61,950 nucleotides of DNA from CAMTWZ01 sp964412365 (lineage in GTDB: Bacteria; Bacteroidota; Rhodothermia; Balneolales; HLUCCA01): the NCBI GenBank assembly GCA_964412365.1, contig CAYPOI010000004.1, forward strand, positions 1-61,950. The letters are read 5' to 3'. The position numbers and the translations under genes were made by a program. Positions 24,762-35,100 of the stretch are shown piece after piece (the first letter of the stretch is position 1; every line of letters begins with the position of its first letter). Below the pieces are notes generated by a model, which saw nothing but the letters and a program-made list of their open reading frames with translations, ran no database searches and was not told the DNA's origin.

Positions 24762-27648
24762 TGACTCGGGTAACGATGTCTCCATCCGTTGTGAGTCGAA
24801 CGATATAAGCCCCGGTTGCGAGCCCCGACGCATCAAATTCGATGCGATGTTCTCCTGCTCCGAATGGTCTGTCGGCCAGCTCAGCCACATGTCTTCCCAG
24901 CATATCGAACACATCCAGCTTCACATTGGCAAATCGAATGGTCGTGAATCGAATGGTCGTTCCTGGGTTGAACGGGTTTGGGTAATTCGGCAACAAGGCG
25001 ACTTGAGTCGGATTATCAATCCAGGGCGGACCCGAAACACCGAATCCAACGGTAGATACCTCGAACACCCGTTTGGCTCTTGCAGCGGCGATTTGAGCTC
25101 GTAAAATGGGCAGAGTCTCGCCGAAAGCCATCACAAATCCGACAACCATCTCTTGCTGGGGTGCCAACATGAACGATCCTGAACCCGTAGCCATAGCCAC
25201 ATCCACATTGGCCACACTTGTCTTCGCCGTTCCCGCTTTGAGCGACCACAACTTTTCCTGGCGCGTGTAACCGTCCTGACTCGGTTCGTTGCTTGCGAAA
25301 TAGGTTCCGAAATTCAAACTGTCCACAACGCCATCATACGAGTTATCAATCGCCATCACACTCGTAATCGGCCCAAGATGAGAGATGGTGACGAACGGGT
25401 AAATATCCAATTGATTCGGCGAATACGCATATAGGATGGAATCCGCAGCGGAATACTCCACCGTATTATCATCATAATTCCCAATATCCCAGTCTGCGAA
25501 GAGTCCGGCGCGCACATTCCGCATCAACTCGGACGATGTGTTTCGGATGGTGTATTTCACAAAAATGGAGCGGTTCAAAGCCGCTTCTGTGAATGCGTAG
25601 ACTTCCTGCGTCACTTCAAGCGACGGAGAGGCTGGAAATCCGGCGGATGTGAACATGGCAAGGCCATCCGCATCGGAAATTAGTCCGGGTTCATTCACGG
25701 TAAACGGCGCTTTTGGACGAAAATGATTGTCGGGTGAATTCGTGCTTCGAAGCTGATTCACCATGAACACGCCCCGTTCGGATGTGAGTGAAATCATCAG
25801 ACCGGCTTCATACAAAATGCTTTCCAGTTGGATAAGTCCGTTGGTGGTTTCCACAATAGGTTGAAACCCGATGCCTCCCGACCCAGCCGTGGCATTCTCG
25901 TAGCCGATGGTTCCATTCGATGCAAAAGAGGTCACGGCACGGTTCACATCCATCACATCGTAGAGGAAATCATCAAAGACGACGACATCGAAATCGGTAT
26001 AGGATGTGCCCGTATCATTCATCATCAGCCGAACCGTCGGCGCCTCGTTGAAGTTGAAATTTTCCTGAATAAAGATGGGGATGTCGACCTGTACGGAAGC
26101 TCCGGTTTGGATGACGCCTATGGAGATAGCCGACCCTGAACCCACTGTCATGTTTCCACTCAAGGCCACAGACTCAATCGAAAACGACCCGCTTGTTGGT
26201 GCGCCATGATTGGTGAGGGTCAAGCGGATGTTGCCATCTTCGCCGAAACTCAGTTTGCTTCCGTCATCCGCCAAAAACCGCACGTTCTTGATTTCGACAC
26301 CTGGCAATGGAGTGGACACCGCACGGATCGCGTCCACCTTCCCTCTACCTAGTTTGTACGCAAAATTCAGACCGTTCCCACTGTATACCGTGCTGTTGGA
26401 CGCGGATCGGATTTGTTGCCGCACGCGATCTGGCGACCAGCTTGGATGCTGATGCCGTACCAACGCCGCAATTCCAGCCACGATCGGACTGGCCATGGAC
26501 GTGCCCGAATTCAACGCATATCCATTGCCAATAACGGTGCTTAACACACTGGTGCCCCGCGCCATCACATCGAGATCAAACCCAAATGAGGAGAAGGTGG
26601 ATCGGATGTCGTTCGATTGGAGGGAACCTACCGATAGCACTTCGGGATAGGATGCGGGATAAAAACTGGTTTCCGTGTTCGTGTTGCCTGCCGCGCCGAC
26701 GATCAGTGAACCCAATGAGTGGGCGAAGGTCACCACATCTTGACCGAATGCGGAAAAGGTGGTTCCTCCGAAACTGCAATTGATCACATCCGCACCGTAC
26801 AAGGCCGCATACAGGACGCCTTGATAGCCATAACCGATACTGGTAGGCTCCGTCACCGTTCCGCCTACTCTTACGATCATGTACGTGCTGTTGAAGCCGG
26901 TTCCGGCGATACCGATGCCATTATTGGTGTTCGCCGCGGCTAGTCCGCCAACATGGGTGCCATGGTCGGAACCGTTTGGTCTCGGATCGGCGTTCTGCTC
27001 CGGATCGTTGATCGGTCCGCTGTTCCAGAAATTCCATCCGATCGTGTCGTTCGCGATATGTGAAAAAATGGGTGATAATGTCGCGATCAATCCCGGATTC
27101 GGATTCCGCCAGTACTTCCCCGCCAAATCCGGATGGGTGTAATCCGTTCCGCTGTCCACAATGGCGATGATGATGTCGGATGAACTTTGGGTGACATCCC
27201 AAGCCGAAAACACGCCGTGATTGGCGAAATAATCATGTCCGTTATCGCCAATCCGCGGATCGTTCGGAATCAGTTGCGTATGCAACACATACTGAGGCTC
27301 TGCATACACCACGCCTGGGAGTTTAGCCAGCTTCGAGGCCACGAACGCCGGATCCAGGTTGCTCGCATATCGGATTTCAAACGTGCGCTCCAGATCGTCT
27401 GGTACATCCAATCCTTTCATCCGGCGGGACTCGCCGGGCTGCAATACCGGCGTCATCTCGGTCATCCCATATAGACGAAGCGCAGACAATACGCGGTCGC
27501 TGGGGTCCGATGAACCCGGCGCCGCCTTACGAGCCGCATCCACCGTTTCAAATTTGATATAAAGTCGACCCGGTACGGCTTCTTGGGCCATCAAGGGAAA
27601 CGTGCCGAAACAGACACTTAGGAGTAGGATTATGCGCACAATCATCAT
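24745..27648 (-). CDS. Secreted subtilisin-like serine protease with T9SS type A sorting domain
   Basis: Exported S8 peptidase. Order of parts: signal peptide (1-22); fervidolysin-like propeptide to about 130; catalytic domain with D165 (IIAIVDSGTDY), H229 (GSDHGTHVGG), oxyanion N322 (GAAGNTN) and S384 (NSGTSMASP); then about 450 residues of beta-rich modules of unknown function. The final roughly 80 residues are a type IX secretion C-terminal sorting domain (LLPNYPNPFNPGTTIRF, VKLDVFDMLGRHVAEL, ATGAYIVRL), which is removed on export through the outer membrane. A 15-bp in-frame tandem duplication repeats TTIRF in the first strand of that domain. It shares a 76-bp divergent region with the ppx-like gene. 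Likely a nutrient-acquisition protease. Confidence 0.93.
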   Translation of the reverse strand: MMIVRIILLLSVCFGTFPLMAQEAVPGRLYIKFETVDAARKAAPGSSDPSDRVLSALRLYGMTEMTPVLQPGESRRMKGLDVPDDLERTFEIRYASNLDPAFVASKLAKLPGVVYAEPQYVLHTQLIPNDPRIGDNGHDYFANHGVFSAWDVTQSSSDIIIAIVDSGTDYTHPDLAGKYWRNPNPGLIATLSPIFSHIANDTIGWNFWNSGPINDPEQNADPRPNGSDHGTHVGGLAAANTNNGIGIAGTGFNSTYMIVRVGGTVTEPTSIGYGYQGVLYAALYGADVINCSFGGTTFSAFGQDVVTFAHSLGSLIVGAAGNTNTETSFYPASYPEVLSVGSLQSNDIRSTFSSFGFDLDVMARGTSVLSTVIGNGYALNSGTSMASPIVAGIAALVRHQHPSWSPDRVRQQIRSASNSTVYSGNGLNFAYKLGRGKVDAIRAVSTPLPGVEIKNVRFLADDGSKLSFGEDGNIRLTLTNHGAPTSGSFSIESVALSGNMTVGSGSAISIGVIQTGASVQVDIPIFIQENFNFNEAPTVRLMMNDTGTSYTDFDVVVFDDFLYDVMDVNRAVTSFASNGTIGYENATAGSGGIGFQPIVETTNGLIQLESILYEAGLMISLTSERGVFMVNQLRSTNSPDNHFRPKAPFTVNEPGLISDADGLAMFTSAGFPASPSLEVTQEVYAFTEAALNRSIFVKYTIRNTSSELMRNVRAGLFADWDIGNYDDNTVEYSAADSILYAYSPNQLDIYPFVTISHLGPITSVMAIDNSYDGVVDSLNFGTYFASNEPSQDGYTRQEKLWSLKAGTAKTSVANVDVAMATGSGSFMLAPQQEMVVGFVMAFGETLPILRAQIAAARAKRVFEVSTVGFGVSGPPWIDNPTQVALLPNYPNPFNPGTTIRFTTIRFANVKLDVFDMLGRHVAELADRPFGAGEHRIEFDASGLATGAYIVRLTTDGDIVTRVITLLK
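24932..24961 (-). repeat. 15-bp in-frame tandem duplication in the sorting domain
   Basis: Two copies of a 15-bp unit (24932-24946 and 24947-24961) differ only in the last base. In the protein this gives TTIRF twice in a row, right after the NPFNPG turn of the T9SS sorting domain. Such domains normally carry this strand once, so the duplication is probably recent. Confidence 0.85.
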
Positions 27649-27682
27649 GAATGGAATCTACCGTTAACAATTCAATTTCGAG

Positions 27683-27690
27683 TATATTTG
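27683..27690 (+). promoter_or_regulatory. -7-like promoter element of the ppx/GppA gene
   Basis: TATATTTG matches the Bacteroidota -7 consensus TAnnTTTG exactly and lies 34 bp before ATG 27725, leaving room for an untranslated leader of about 28 nt. No good -33 TTTG is visible at the usual distance, so the call rests on the -7 box and position. Confidence 0.45.
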
Positions 27691-27724
27691 TTCCAGACCC
27701 AATCATCACCACCATCCAAACCGC

Positions 27725-29305
27725 ATGCTTGAAAGCCAGGAATCCATTGCCCGGACGCGTCGCATAGCGGCAATTGACCTAGGTACCAACTCGTTTCATG
27801 CCGTAATCGTTGACATTTCTCCAGACGGCCGGTATTCCACCATCGATTCATTGAAAGAAATGGTGTTGCTCGGGAAGGATGGATTGGGGCAGAGACTGTC
27901 GGATGAGGCCATTGAGACGGGTCTGGAAGCCCTGCATAAAATCAAAACCCTTTGCGACAGCTACAAAGTGGAAGTGATTCAGGCCTATGCCACATCCGCC
28001 ATCCGCGAAGCGGCCAATGGTGGTGATTTCATCCAGCGGGCGATCGATGAAGTGGGAATCAAGATTCTGGCCATTCCCGGACAGACCGAAGCCGAGCTGA
28101 TCGCCCTTGCGGTCCAACACGGCCTTGTTTTGGGGGAAGATCCCGTATTGATCATGGATATCGGAGGCGGAAGCACGGAATTCATCATCGGAAACCAGCG
28201 GGATGTGTTTTTTCTGGACTCGAAAAAACTGGGTGTCTCGAGGATACACGCGGAATTTGTGACATCCGATCCGATCAGCAAGAAAGACATCCGCCATCTG
28301 GAATCGTTTTATGTGACGAAGTTGGGTGAGTTGATGGAAGCCATTGAGGAATATCCGGTGGAAACGTTGGTCGGGACCTCCGGAACCATGCAGAACATCG
28401 CCATGATGATGGCGCATCTGAAGAAAGCGGATCCATCGGCGACACTGAACGAATTTGTGTACTCTGCCGACGAATTCAAGCTGTTCTACAAGAAATTCAT
28501 GGATATGACTTCGCGTCAGCGGGCTCTGTTGCAAGGCCTGGATGCGAAACGGGTGGATTTGGTTGTTCCGGGGATGGTGTTGCTGAACACCATCATTACG
28601 GTTCTGGGAATTAAGAAAATCCGGACCTGTACGATGGCCATGAGGGAAGGCATCATTCTGAGATACATCCGCCGGGAATACAAAGAACTGAAATTGTTGG
28701 TGGAATTTCCGGATCCGAGGCGCAGAAGCATTCATGAATTGTTGCGAAAATGCAATTGGCACGAACAGCATTCGAGCCACGTCACCCTCCTCGCCCTGCA
28801 ACTCTTCGATGCCTTGAAAGCCTATCATCCGCTCACCGCAGCGGATCGCGAACTCCTGGAATTCGCCGCGCTCACCCACGATATCGGCTACCATATTTCC
28901 CATCACAAACATCATAAGCACGCGCTGTACATCATCCTGAACGCCGATCTGAAAGGCTTCACGCAGGACGAGATCGACATCATCGCACACGTGGCCCGTT
29001 ACCACCGACGCAGCGTTCCCAAATCGGCACATAAGCAATTCGACCTGCTTAGCCCGGACCAAAAACGTCGCATCCGCGCCCTTTCCGGGTTATTGCGTGT
29101 CGCCGATGGTCTCGATCGCTCCCACTTCCAAAACGTGCAAGATCTGACCGTGAGCGTCGGAGCCACGCATGTCACCTTACTCATCAAAACCATGATTGAT
29201 CCGCAATTGGAGATCTGGGGAGCCATGCGGAAGCGCGAATTGTTCGAAAAACTGTTTGGCCGAGAACTTCGGATCGAACGCATCGAAACGTTTGATGCCG
29301 GGTGA
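27725..29305 (+). CDS. ppx: Ppx/GppA phosphatase with HD domain
   Basis: Exopolyphosphatase/guanosine pentaphosphate phosphatase family, releasing phosphate from polyphosphate or pppGpp. The ASKHA-fold ATPase-type domain has phosphate motif 1 IAAIDLGTNSFHAVIVD, a central YATSAIREAANG segment, phosphate motif 2 MDIGGGSTEFI and the adenosine-type motif VGTSGTMQNIA. The C-terminal half has an HD-type fold with LTHDIGYHISHHKHHKHALYI and HVARYHRR, as in Ppx. 526 residues matches long Ppx/GppA proteins. Whether polyphosphate or (p)ppGpp is the main substrate is not decidable here. It lies 34 bp before addB, with an inverted repeat over its stop codon. Confidence 0.92.
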   Translation: MLESQESIARTRRIAAIDLGTNSFHAVIVDISPDGRYSTIDSLKEMVLLGKDGLGQRLSDEAIETGLEALHKIKTLCDSYKVEVIQAYATSAIREAANGGDFIQRAIDEVGIKILAIPGQTEAELIALAVQHGLVLGEDPVLIMDIGGGSTEFIIGNQRDVFFLDSKKLGVSRIHAEFVTSDPISKKDIRHLESFYVTKLGELMEAIEEYPVETLVGTSGTMQNIAMMMAHLKKADPSATLNEFVYSADEFKLFYKKFMDMTSRQRALLQGLDAKRVDLVVPGMVLLNTIITVLGIKKIRTCTMAMREGIILRYIRREYKELKLLVEFPDPRRRSIHELLRKCNWHEQHSSHVTLLALQLFDALKAYHPLTAADRELLEFAALTHDIGYHISHHKHHKHALYIILNADLKGFTQDEIDIIAHVARYHRRSVPKSAHKQFDLLSPDQKRRIRALSGLLRVADGLDRSHFQNVQDLTVSVGATHVTLLIKTMIDPQLEIWGAMRKRELFEKLFGRELRIERIETFDAG

Positions 29306-29321
29306 CGCAATGTGTCACCCG
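29299..29321 (+). terminator. Inverted repeat overlapping the ppx stop codon
   Basis: Perfect 8-bp arms CGGGTGAC (29299-29306) and GTCACCCG (29314-29321) around a 7-nt loop. The TGA stop of the phosphatase gene (29303-29305) lies in the left arm. No T-run follows, only AAGTATTTTCC, so it is at best a weak or Rho-assisted terminator, or an attenuating hairpin ahead of addB. Confidence 0.4.
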
Positions 29322-29339
29322 TAGGAAGTATTTTCCTTC

Positions 29340-32117
29340 ATGTCGTTCCAATTCATCACATCCCCCCGCACCCAGGACCTGGCTTTCGAGCTCGAACAAG
29401 GCGTAACATCCGATCATTTGATCTTGGTCGGGTCGCAGTTGATGGAGCGGACCCTGCGTCGGAGATTGCAAGCCATTCTGAAGGGTCCGGCACCGGATAT
29501 CCGCGTGTTGGCGAACTGGCTCGAAGAACAAGCCATCTTGTGGAGCGAGGATGAGCCCGGGACCGTGGTTGGACCCAAAGACCTCGAACTGTTGCTCGAT
29601 CATTGGTTCGAAGGACGTGAACACAGCGGATTGTCGCTTCGGTTTCCGGATATGATTTCCGCGCTGAGCGCGTGGTTGGCCCAAGCCTCGCGTGGCGGAA
29701 TCGATGTGAGGGCGTTCGCATCCGACCCCAGCCACATCCTCCGTGAACTAGCCGCATTCTCGGTATGGCTGAGTGAGAATGGGTTCCGAATCCGCGAATC
29801 GCTCCCCGGTCCTAGCGACACCTCGCAGATTTCCCGCATATGGCTCTATCAGGTCGATTACCTATACCCGGTGCAAGTTCGGGCATTGAACGCCTTCAGG
29901 GACAAGCTAGCGGTGTTGTTATGCACGCCAGATGGGGTGAGTCCGGCGTATGTCGACGCCCAAATGGGTTTCTGGGGCGCACCCACGCAAACATCCTCCG
30001 CACAGGCCACCCTCGTCCCCCATATTCAGCCGTTCCCCACGCCGCAGTCGGAAGTATGCGCCGTGATTGAACGAATTTTCGATGCCATGGCCAACCACCC
30101 GGATCGAAAACTCACCGATGCCGTGGTGTTGGTCTCGGATTTGGCCGAATACCGACCGCATATCGAAACGCAGGCCAAACTCCATGGCATTCCGGTGCAA
30201 TTGTCGCAAGGCGATACGCTTCGATCGAACCCCATCCTGAATCGATTTAATCGACTTCTGCGCCTACGGCTAGACGGATTCAAGATGACCGACATCATGG
30301 AAGTGTTCGGCGATGCCTTGGTTCAAATTCCAGGTGTTTCGGCCAAGGACGTCCGCTTTGTGTATCAGGCTTGTCTGAAGAAGAATCAAAAAACCCTGCG
30401 CGAGGCCGAGCCGGGGGTGTTGTCCACGCTTCCATCCACCTACGGACAGGATCAGCCGCGCGTTCTCTCGCAATGGTGCGAGGCGCAATTGTCGTTGTTG
30501 CGCCGATTTCCGACCGAAGCCGATCGCGAGGTACGTACCCGAAAAGAACAATTCGCTGAGCTGATTCGTGAGTTTGCATCGACCCATTCACGACTTCATG
30601 TGGATCCATTGTTGAATGAATCCGCATTTTTCCGCTTATTTGATCGGTTTTTGAGTGGCAAGCGCGAGCGCACGGACGACAAACCCGAGGCCTTGCTGTT
30701 CACCGAAATCCACCACTTTCCGGATGTGCATGGAAAACTGGCGATCGTGATCGGACTGGCCGATTCGCTGCATCCCGGCAAAGCCGAACACCCGGTGTTG
30801 AACCGATTCGGCGCTGAACTTGGCAAGTTGGTGGATGGATTTTCGCCGGACCCGTTCTTGGAAGCGCGTCATCATTTGGAACGCATTCTGAGCAGCGCGG
30901 AATCGGTTTGGATGAGTTATCCGGTCATGATCAGCGACCAGCGCACCACGCCGAGCATGTTGTGGACCGACCTTACCGACCGCTATTCCGGTGCTCCGAT
31001 CTGGCCCGAAACCTCAGGCAAGGTTTGGGAATTGCCCAAGTCCCGCATCCTGAATGGAGATCCGCACGCCTCGCTCATCGCTCGCATTGGAGAGGACCGT
31101 CGCTCCATCGAGCGCCCGGGCATGTACGACGGCATGATTCATCACGAATACGCGCAACGTGTGGCATGGAACCGATTGAATGTGGATGGATGGCTTCCGT
31201 TGTCGCAATCCCGCCTTGATCTGTATGCCCGATCTCCGTTCGACTTCTTGATGAAATATGTGCTGGATATTCGTGAAGATCTGCGGTTTCAAGACGATGC
31301 GGATGAGACGGTGAAAGGCAAGGTGCTTCACGAAATCCTGCAAGTCTACCATCAGACCCAACCTTGGCCGGATGAGTCGAACATGGACGAATGTGTCCGG
31401 CAAATCCGACGCATCGCGGATGAGGTCATGGAGAGGTACGTGTATGAGCTGGGTGCCGTGGATTCGCCGTTTCCAAGTCTGTTCCGCAAGCAGGTTCATG
31501 CCTTGCTTCCCTGGATTCTGCAGGGCGAATCGGACCGGTTTCAATTGATGGATGTCGCCCGATTCAGACCCAAATCCCTAGAATGGAAATGGGAATTCAC
31601 GCTGGATGAGCAACAAGTCCGACTGAACGGGGTGATTGATCGTGTGGATGTGGATCCTTCAACGAATCATGCCCTGATCATCGATTACAAGACGGGAACC
31701 ACGGCTCAGCCCACACTTAAGGACATCGAAGCTGGTATGGCGCATCAGATGGCATTGTATTGGTGGGCGGTGCGCCAACTCGGACATCGTCCGATCGCCG
31801 CGGCCTACTGGAAATTACCCATCCGCCTAGGGAAATCGGGCATGGAATGGCAGGACGTGATGCTGGCTACTGAGCATTGTGCTCCCACGAAACGGAAGAT
31901 GGTGCGGCCAATCGAGGAATTGGATAAGATGGTGGATGAGGTGATTGAGGATCGGATTCCGAGTATGATCTTATCCCTTTTGTTGGGCAAGTTTCCGTTG
32001 CCATTGGTTGAAGAAGCGTACCCCAGTGAGTACGAATTGGCGAGACGCTTCAATCGAGCGGTCCAAGCCGCACGTGGTGCGAATCAAGGTTTAGAGGAGT
32101 CCGACGATGGTGAATGA
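29340..32117 (+). CDS. addB: AddB-like subunit of the AddAB helicase-nuclease
   Basis: Partner of AddA in recombinational repair of double-strand breaks. The N-terminal three quarters resemble an inactivated UvrD-type helicase: family-like stretches exist, but no Walker A (GxGKT) is present near the start, where FITSPRTQDLAFELEQG stands instead. The C-terminal quarter is a PD-(D/E)xK nuclease of the RecB family: LSQSRLDLYARSPFDFLMKY, GKVLHEILQVYH, then GVIDRVDV and the catalytic IIDYKTG near residue 781, followed by HQMALYWWAV. The Cys ligands of the AddB iron-sulfur cluster are absent (Ser in place of Cys in YARSPF, and no CxxC at the C-terminus). 925 residues is short for AddB. It overlaps addA by 11 bp. 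Confidence 0.85.
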   Translation: MSFQFITSPRTQDLAFELEQGVTSDHLILVGSQLMERTLRRRLQAILKGPAPDIRVLANWLEEQAILWSEDEPGTVVGPKDLELLLDHWFEGREHSGLSLRFPDMISALSAWLAQASRGGIDVRAFASDPSHILRELAAFSVWLSENGFRIRESLPGPSDTSQISRIWLYQVDYLYPVQVRALNAFRDKLAVLLCTPDGVSPAYVDAQMGFWGAPTQTSSAQATLVPHIQPFPTPQSEVCAVIERIFDAMANHPDRKLTDAVVLVSDLAEYRPHIETQAKLHGIPVQLSQGDTLRSNPILNRFNRLLRLRLDGFKMTDIMEVFGDALVQIPGVSAKDVRFVYQACLKKNQKTLREAEPGVLSTLPSTYGQDQPRVLSQWCEAQLSLLRRFPTEADREVRTRKEQFAELIREFASTHSRLHVDPLLNESAFFRLFDRFLSGKRERTDDKPEALLFTEIHHFPDVHGKLAIVIGLADSLHPGKAEHPVLNRFGAELGKLVDGFSPDPFLEARHHLERILSSAESVWMSYPVMISDQRTTPSMLWTDLTDRYSGAPIWPETSGKVWELPKSRILNGDPHASLIARIGEDRRSIERPGMYDGMIHHEYAQRVAWNRLNVDGWLPLSQSRLDLYARSPFDFLMKYVLDIREDLRFQDDADETVKGKVLHEILQVYHQTQPWPDESNMDECVRQIRRIADEVMERYVYELGAVDSPFPSLFRKQVHALLPWILQGESDRFQLMDVARFRPKSLEWKWEFTLDEQQVRLNGVIDRVDVDPSTNHALIIDYKTGTTAQPTLKDIEAGMAHQMALYWWAVRQLGHRPIAAAYWKLPIRLGKSGMEWQDVMLATEHCAPTKRKMVRPIEELDKMVDEVIEDRIPSMILSLLLGKFPLPLVEEAYPSEYELARRFNRAVQAARGANQGLEESDDGE

Positions 32118-35100
32118 GATTCTTCAAACCAAGGGACCGATCCTGATCCGCGCCTCGGCCGGCACGGGGAAAACCTATACCCTCACGAAAAAAGTGATTC
32201 ATCTGATTGTCGAAGAACAGATGAACATCGATGAGATTTTGGCCGTCACGTTCACGGATTTCGCATCGGCGGAAATGCGTGACCGTATTTATTCAGCGAT
32301 CACAGAGGCCTTGAAATCAGAAACGGATCCGCAGAAAAAAGCACACCTCGAGCGTCAGCGCGTGCGGTTTTATCGGAACCAGATTTCCACGTTCCATGGA
32401 TTCTGCATGAATCTGATTCAGAGTTATCCGGATGTGGCCGGACTCGAAACCGAAATCCGGGTGATGGATGCGTTTCAGCAAGCGCAGTTCGATCAGACGG
32501 TTCGTACGGCGTTTTACAAGACGTATAAAAAGGATGCGGCGTTGATCCGCTTGTTGATGCGATTCGGTCAGCGGGATGTCGAAAAAACCTTGAACAGCGT
32601 TCGGGATGTGTCGGAAGCACGAATGGAGGAGTTGCGCACGTCCATGGCCGACGCATGGCTCGATCGCATGCGCACGTTGCATGAGACGATGGTGACGCGT
32701 CGGGATGGGGATTATGCGAGGCTACGGGCATTTGTGGATGCGAATCCGGGTTTGTTGAAGTCGGGCGTGATGTTGCCTCCGACGTTTCCGGCACCGTATG
32801 AAAGTTATTTCACGCAGAAGGGGGCGCTGAATGGGAACACCATCTTGTCGCGAGGGGCTGAGCCGGACATCAAAGCCGAGGCGGTGAGGTTGTCGATCGA
32901 GATGAATGAGTGGTGCGTGGAGATCACGGCACTCGGACACTGGCTGATGCGTGATGAGGAGGAGATACTGGCGGAGCTGAGGGATCCGGAGTCGAGCTCG
33001 GTGCATCCCGATACGCTGTCGTTTCATGCGATGCGCGATTTGGCGGACGTGGCCCTGCGCTGGAAACAGTTCTTTCAAGCAGAACGCATCCGGACCGGGA
33101 AACTCATTTTTGATGACCTCATCCATATCACGCATCGGATGTTGGTTGGAAACCCGGACTTCGCCCGCAAAATCGGCAGCAAATTCCGCGCGATGGTGGT
33201 GGATGAGTTTCAAGACACCGACTCCCATCAGTGGGAGATCTTATCCTCGATGCGGCAAGATCCATCCGCGGATTTGCTGCTTGTAGGTGATGTGAAGCAA
33301 TCCATTTATGAGTTCCGCGGTGGAAATGTGTCGGTGATGCAGCGCGTGGCGAGAACCTTGCCGCACACGGAATTCAATTTGGGTCAGTCATGGCGCAGTT
33401 CGAAAAAACTGGTGTCCGAAATCAATCTCATTTTCCGGCATGTGTTTCCATCTGCCACAGAAAAATTATATGAAGCCGTGGCTCAGGATCTGGAACATCC
33501 GGGAGATGTGAAAAATGCCAATTCTATGGATGGTAGCGTGCGAACCTTCTGGCTTCCGGACCCTGTGAATGCCAAACAGGAGCCCATCAAGTGGAAAGCC
33601 GGGGCGCGATCCGACGCCGAGGCCTGGAGCTTGGCTCAGTTTCTGCACGGCATCGCCGATGGGACGGTTTCTGGATATGACGACATCCGCCAGAATATCC
33701 TGAACGGTGAAAAAGCGGTCGGAATTCTGCTTCCGAGCCGCAAAACACAATGGAAATTCGAGCAAGCGTTGCGAGATGTGGGTTTGCCGTTCGCATCGTT
33801 TTCGGGAAATGAGTTTTATCAGACTCAGGTGGTGAGCGACGCGCTGGCTCTCATCCGATTTCTATCCGACGCGTACCAGAATCTGGCGACCGCCGCCGTA
33901 TTTCGTTCGCCTTTTGTTGGTTTTTCGGATGTGGCTTTGGTTCTCATGCGGGATAACGCCGCGTCGCATGTGCTCTTTAATGTGGTTCGAGATTGGCGCG
34001 AAACGCCACATGCCGAGCTTCCGGATGAAGACCGACTCGTGATCGACTCCGCCATTCCATGGTTGTTCGAGTTGCGCAAAAAGGTGAAAACCGAGCGCTT
34101 GTCCGACATCCTCACTGAAGCGTTTTTTAGTCGCTCGTATCTGGTTTCGGAAACCGAACCGGCGCAAACCATCGCGAATTGCGAGAAGTTGATCCGCATT
34201 GTGCGCGAATTGGAACAGCAAGGAACCGGAAGTTTGGTGGATGTGGATGAATTCCTCACTCGTCAGCGGGAAGACCAAGTCGACGAGCGGGAAGGGATGG
34301 TTGCGGATGCGGGCTCCATCCAATTCATGACCATACACGGCTCAAAAGGTCTCGAATTTCCGATGGTGGTTCTTCCGGGCTTGGGCGCGCGGAAGCCGTC
34401 CGATTCCGGAATCGTGGTCCGCTCCCCGCGTGATATTCCGGATTCAGAGACTTGGGTCGTTCCGAAAGGCCTCAACCGACTCGAAAAAGAGATCTACAAA
34501 GGCGCGATGTACCACCAGGTTCGGGAGGATGTCGTGCTTCGGCAAGAAGCGGAACAGAAGCGGCTCTTTTATGTGGCCTGCACCCGGGCGCGAAATCATC
34601 TGGTGTTTTGGGGGTTGGAGTCAAAGGAGTCGAAAGGCTGCTTGGCCGATCTACTGCCCGAAGATTATTATGAGGACCGATATGAGCCCATTCCGGACGC
34701 CTGGTTGTCGGCACCAAATCCGAGAGCGGCAGAACACCCATCACAAGAATTAGGTGATCGATCGCTGCTGGAAGCGCGATTGGCGGATGCGGATCGAGGC
34801 GTCATCCTTCCATCACAAGCAGGAAAGAATGATGAATATGTCACAGGCGCCGGAAATTGGGTTGCACTACATCCAAGCGAAGCCGGAACGCTCATCCACA
34901 AAGTGTTAGAACATGTCGGCTGGACGGATGTGGATTGGGTGAAAGTTGAGAGGTTGATGCGTCGTTTATGGCCGCATCCGAGCCTAGACAAACAGGATTT
35001 TGCTGGCGTGATGTCACATGTGCGTCGAGCGGTGATTGCATTAGGGGCTCGCTTTTCGAATCCGACATTGCGGCGACATGAAGTGGCATTCGAGACGCAT

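Noticed and set aside
27848..29062. 404-codon frame on the minus strand opposite the Ppx/GppA gene.
   Set aside because: The product is rich in His, Gln and Phe from reverse-complemented codons; the plus-strand gene has all family motifs.
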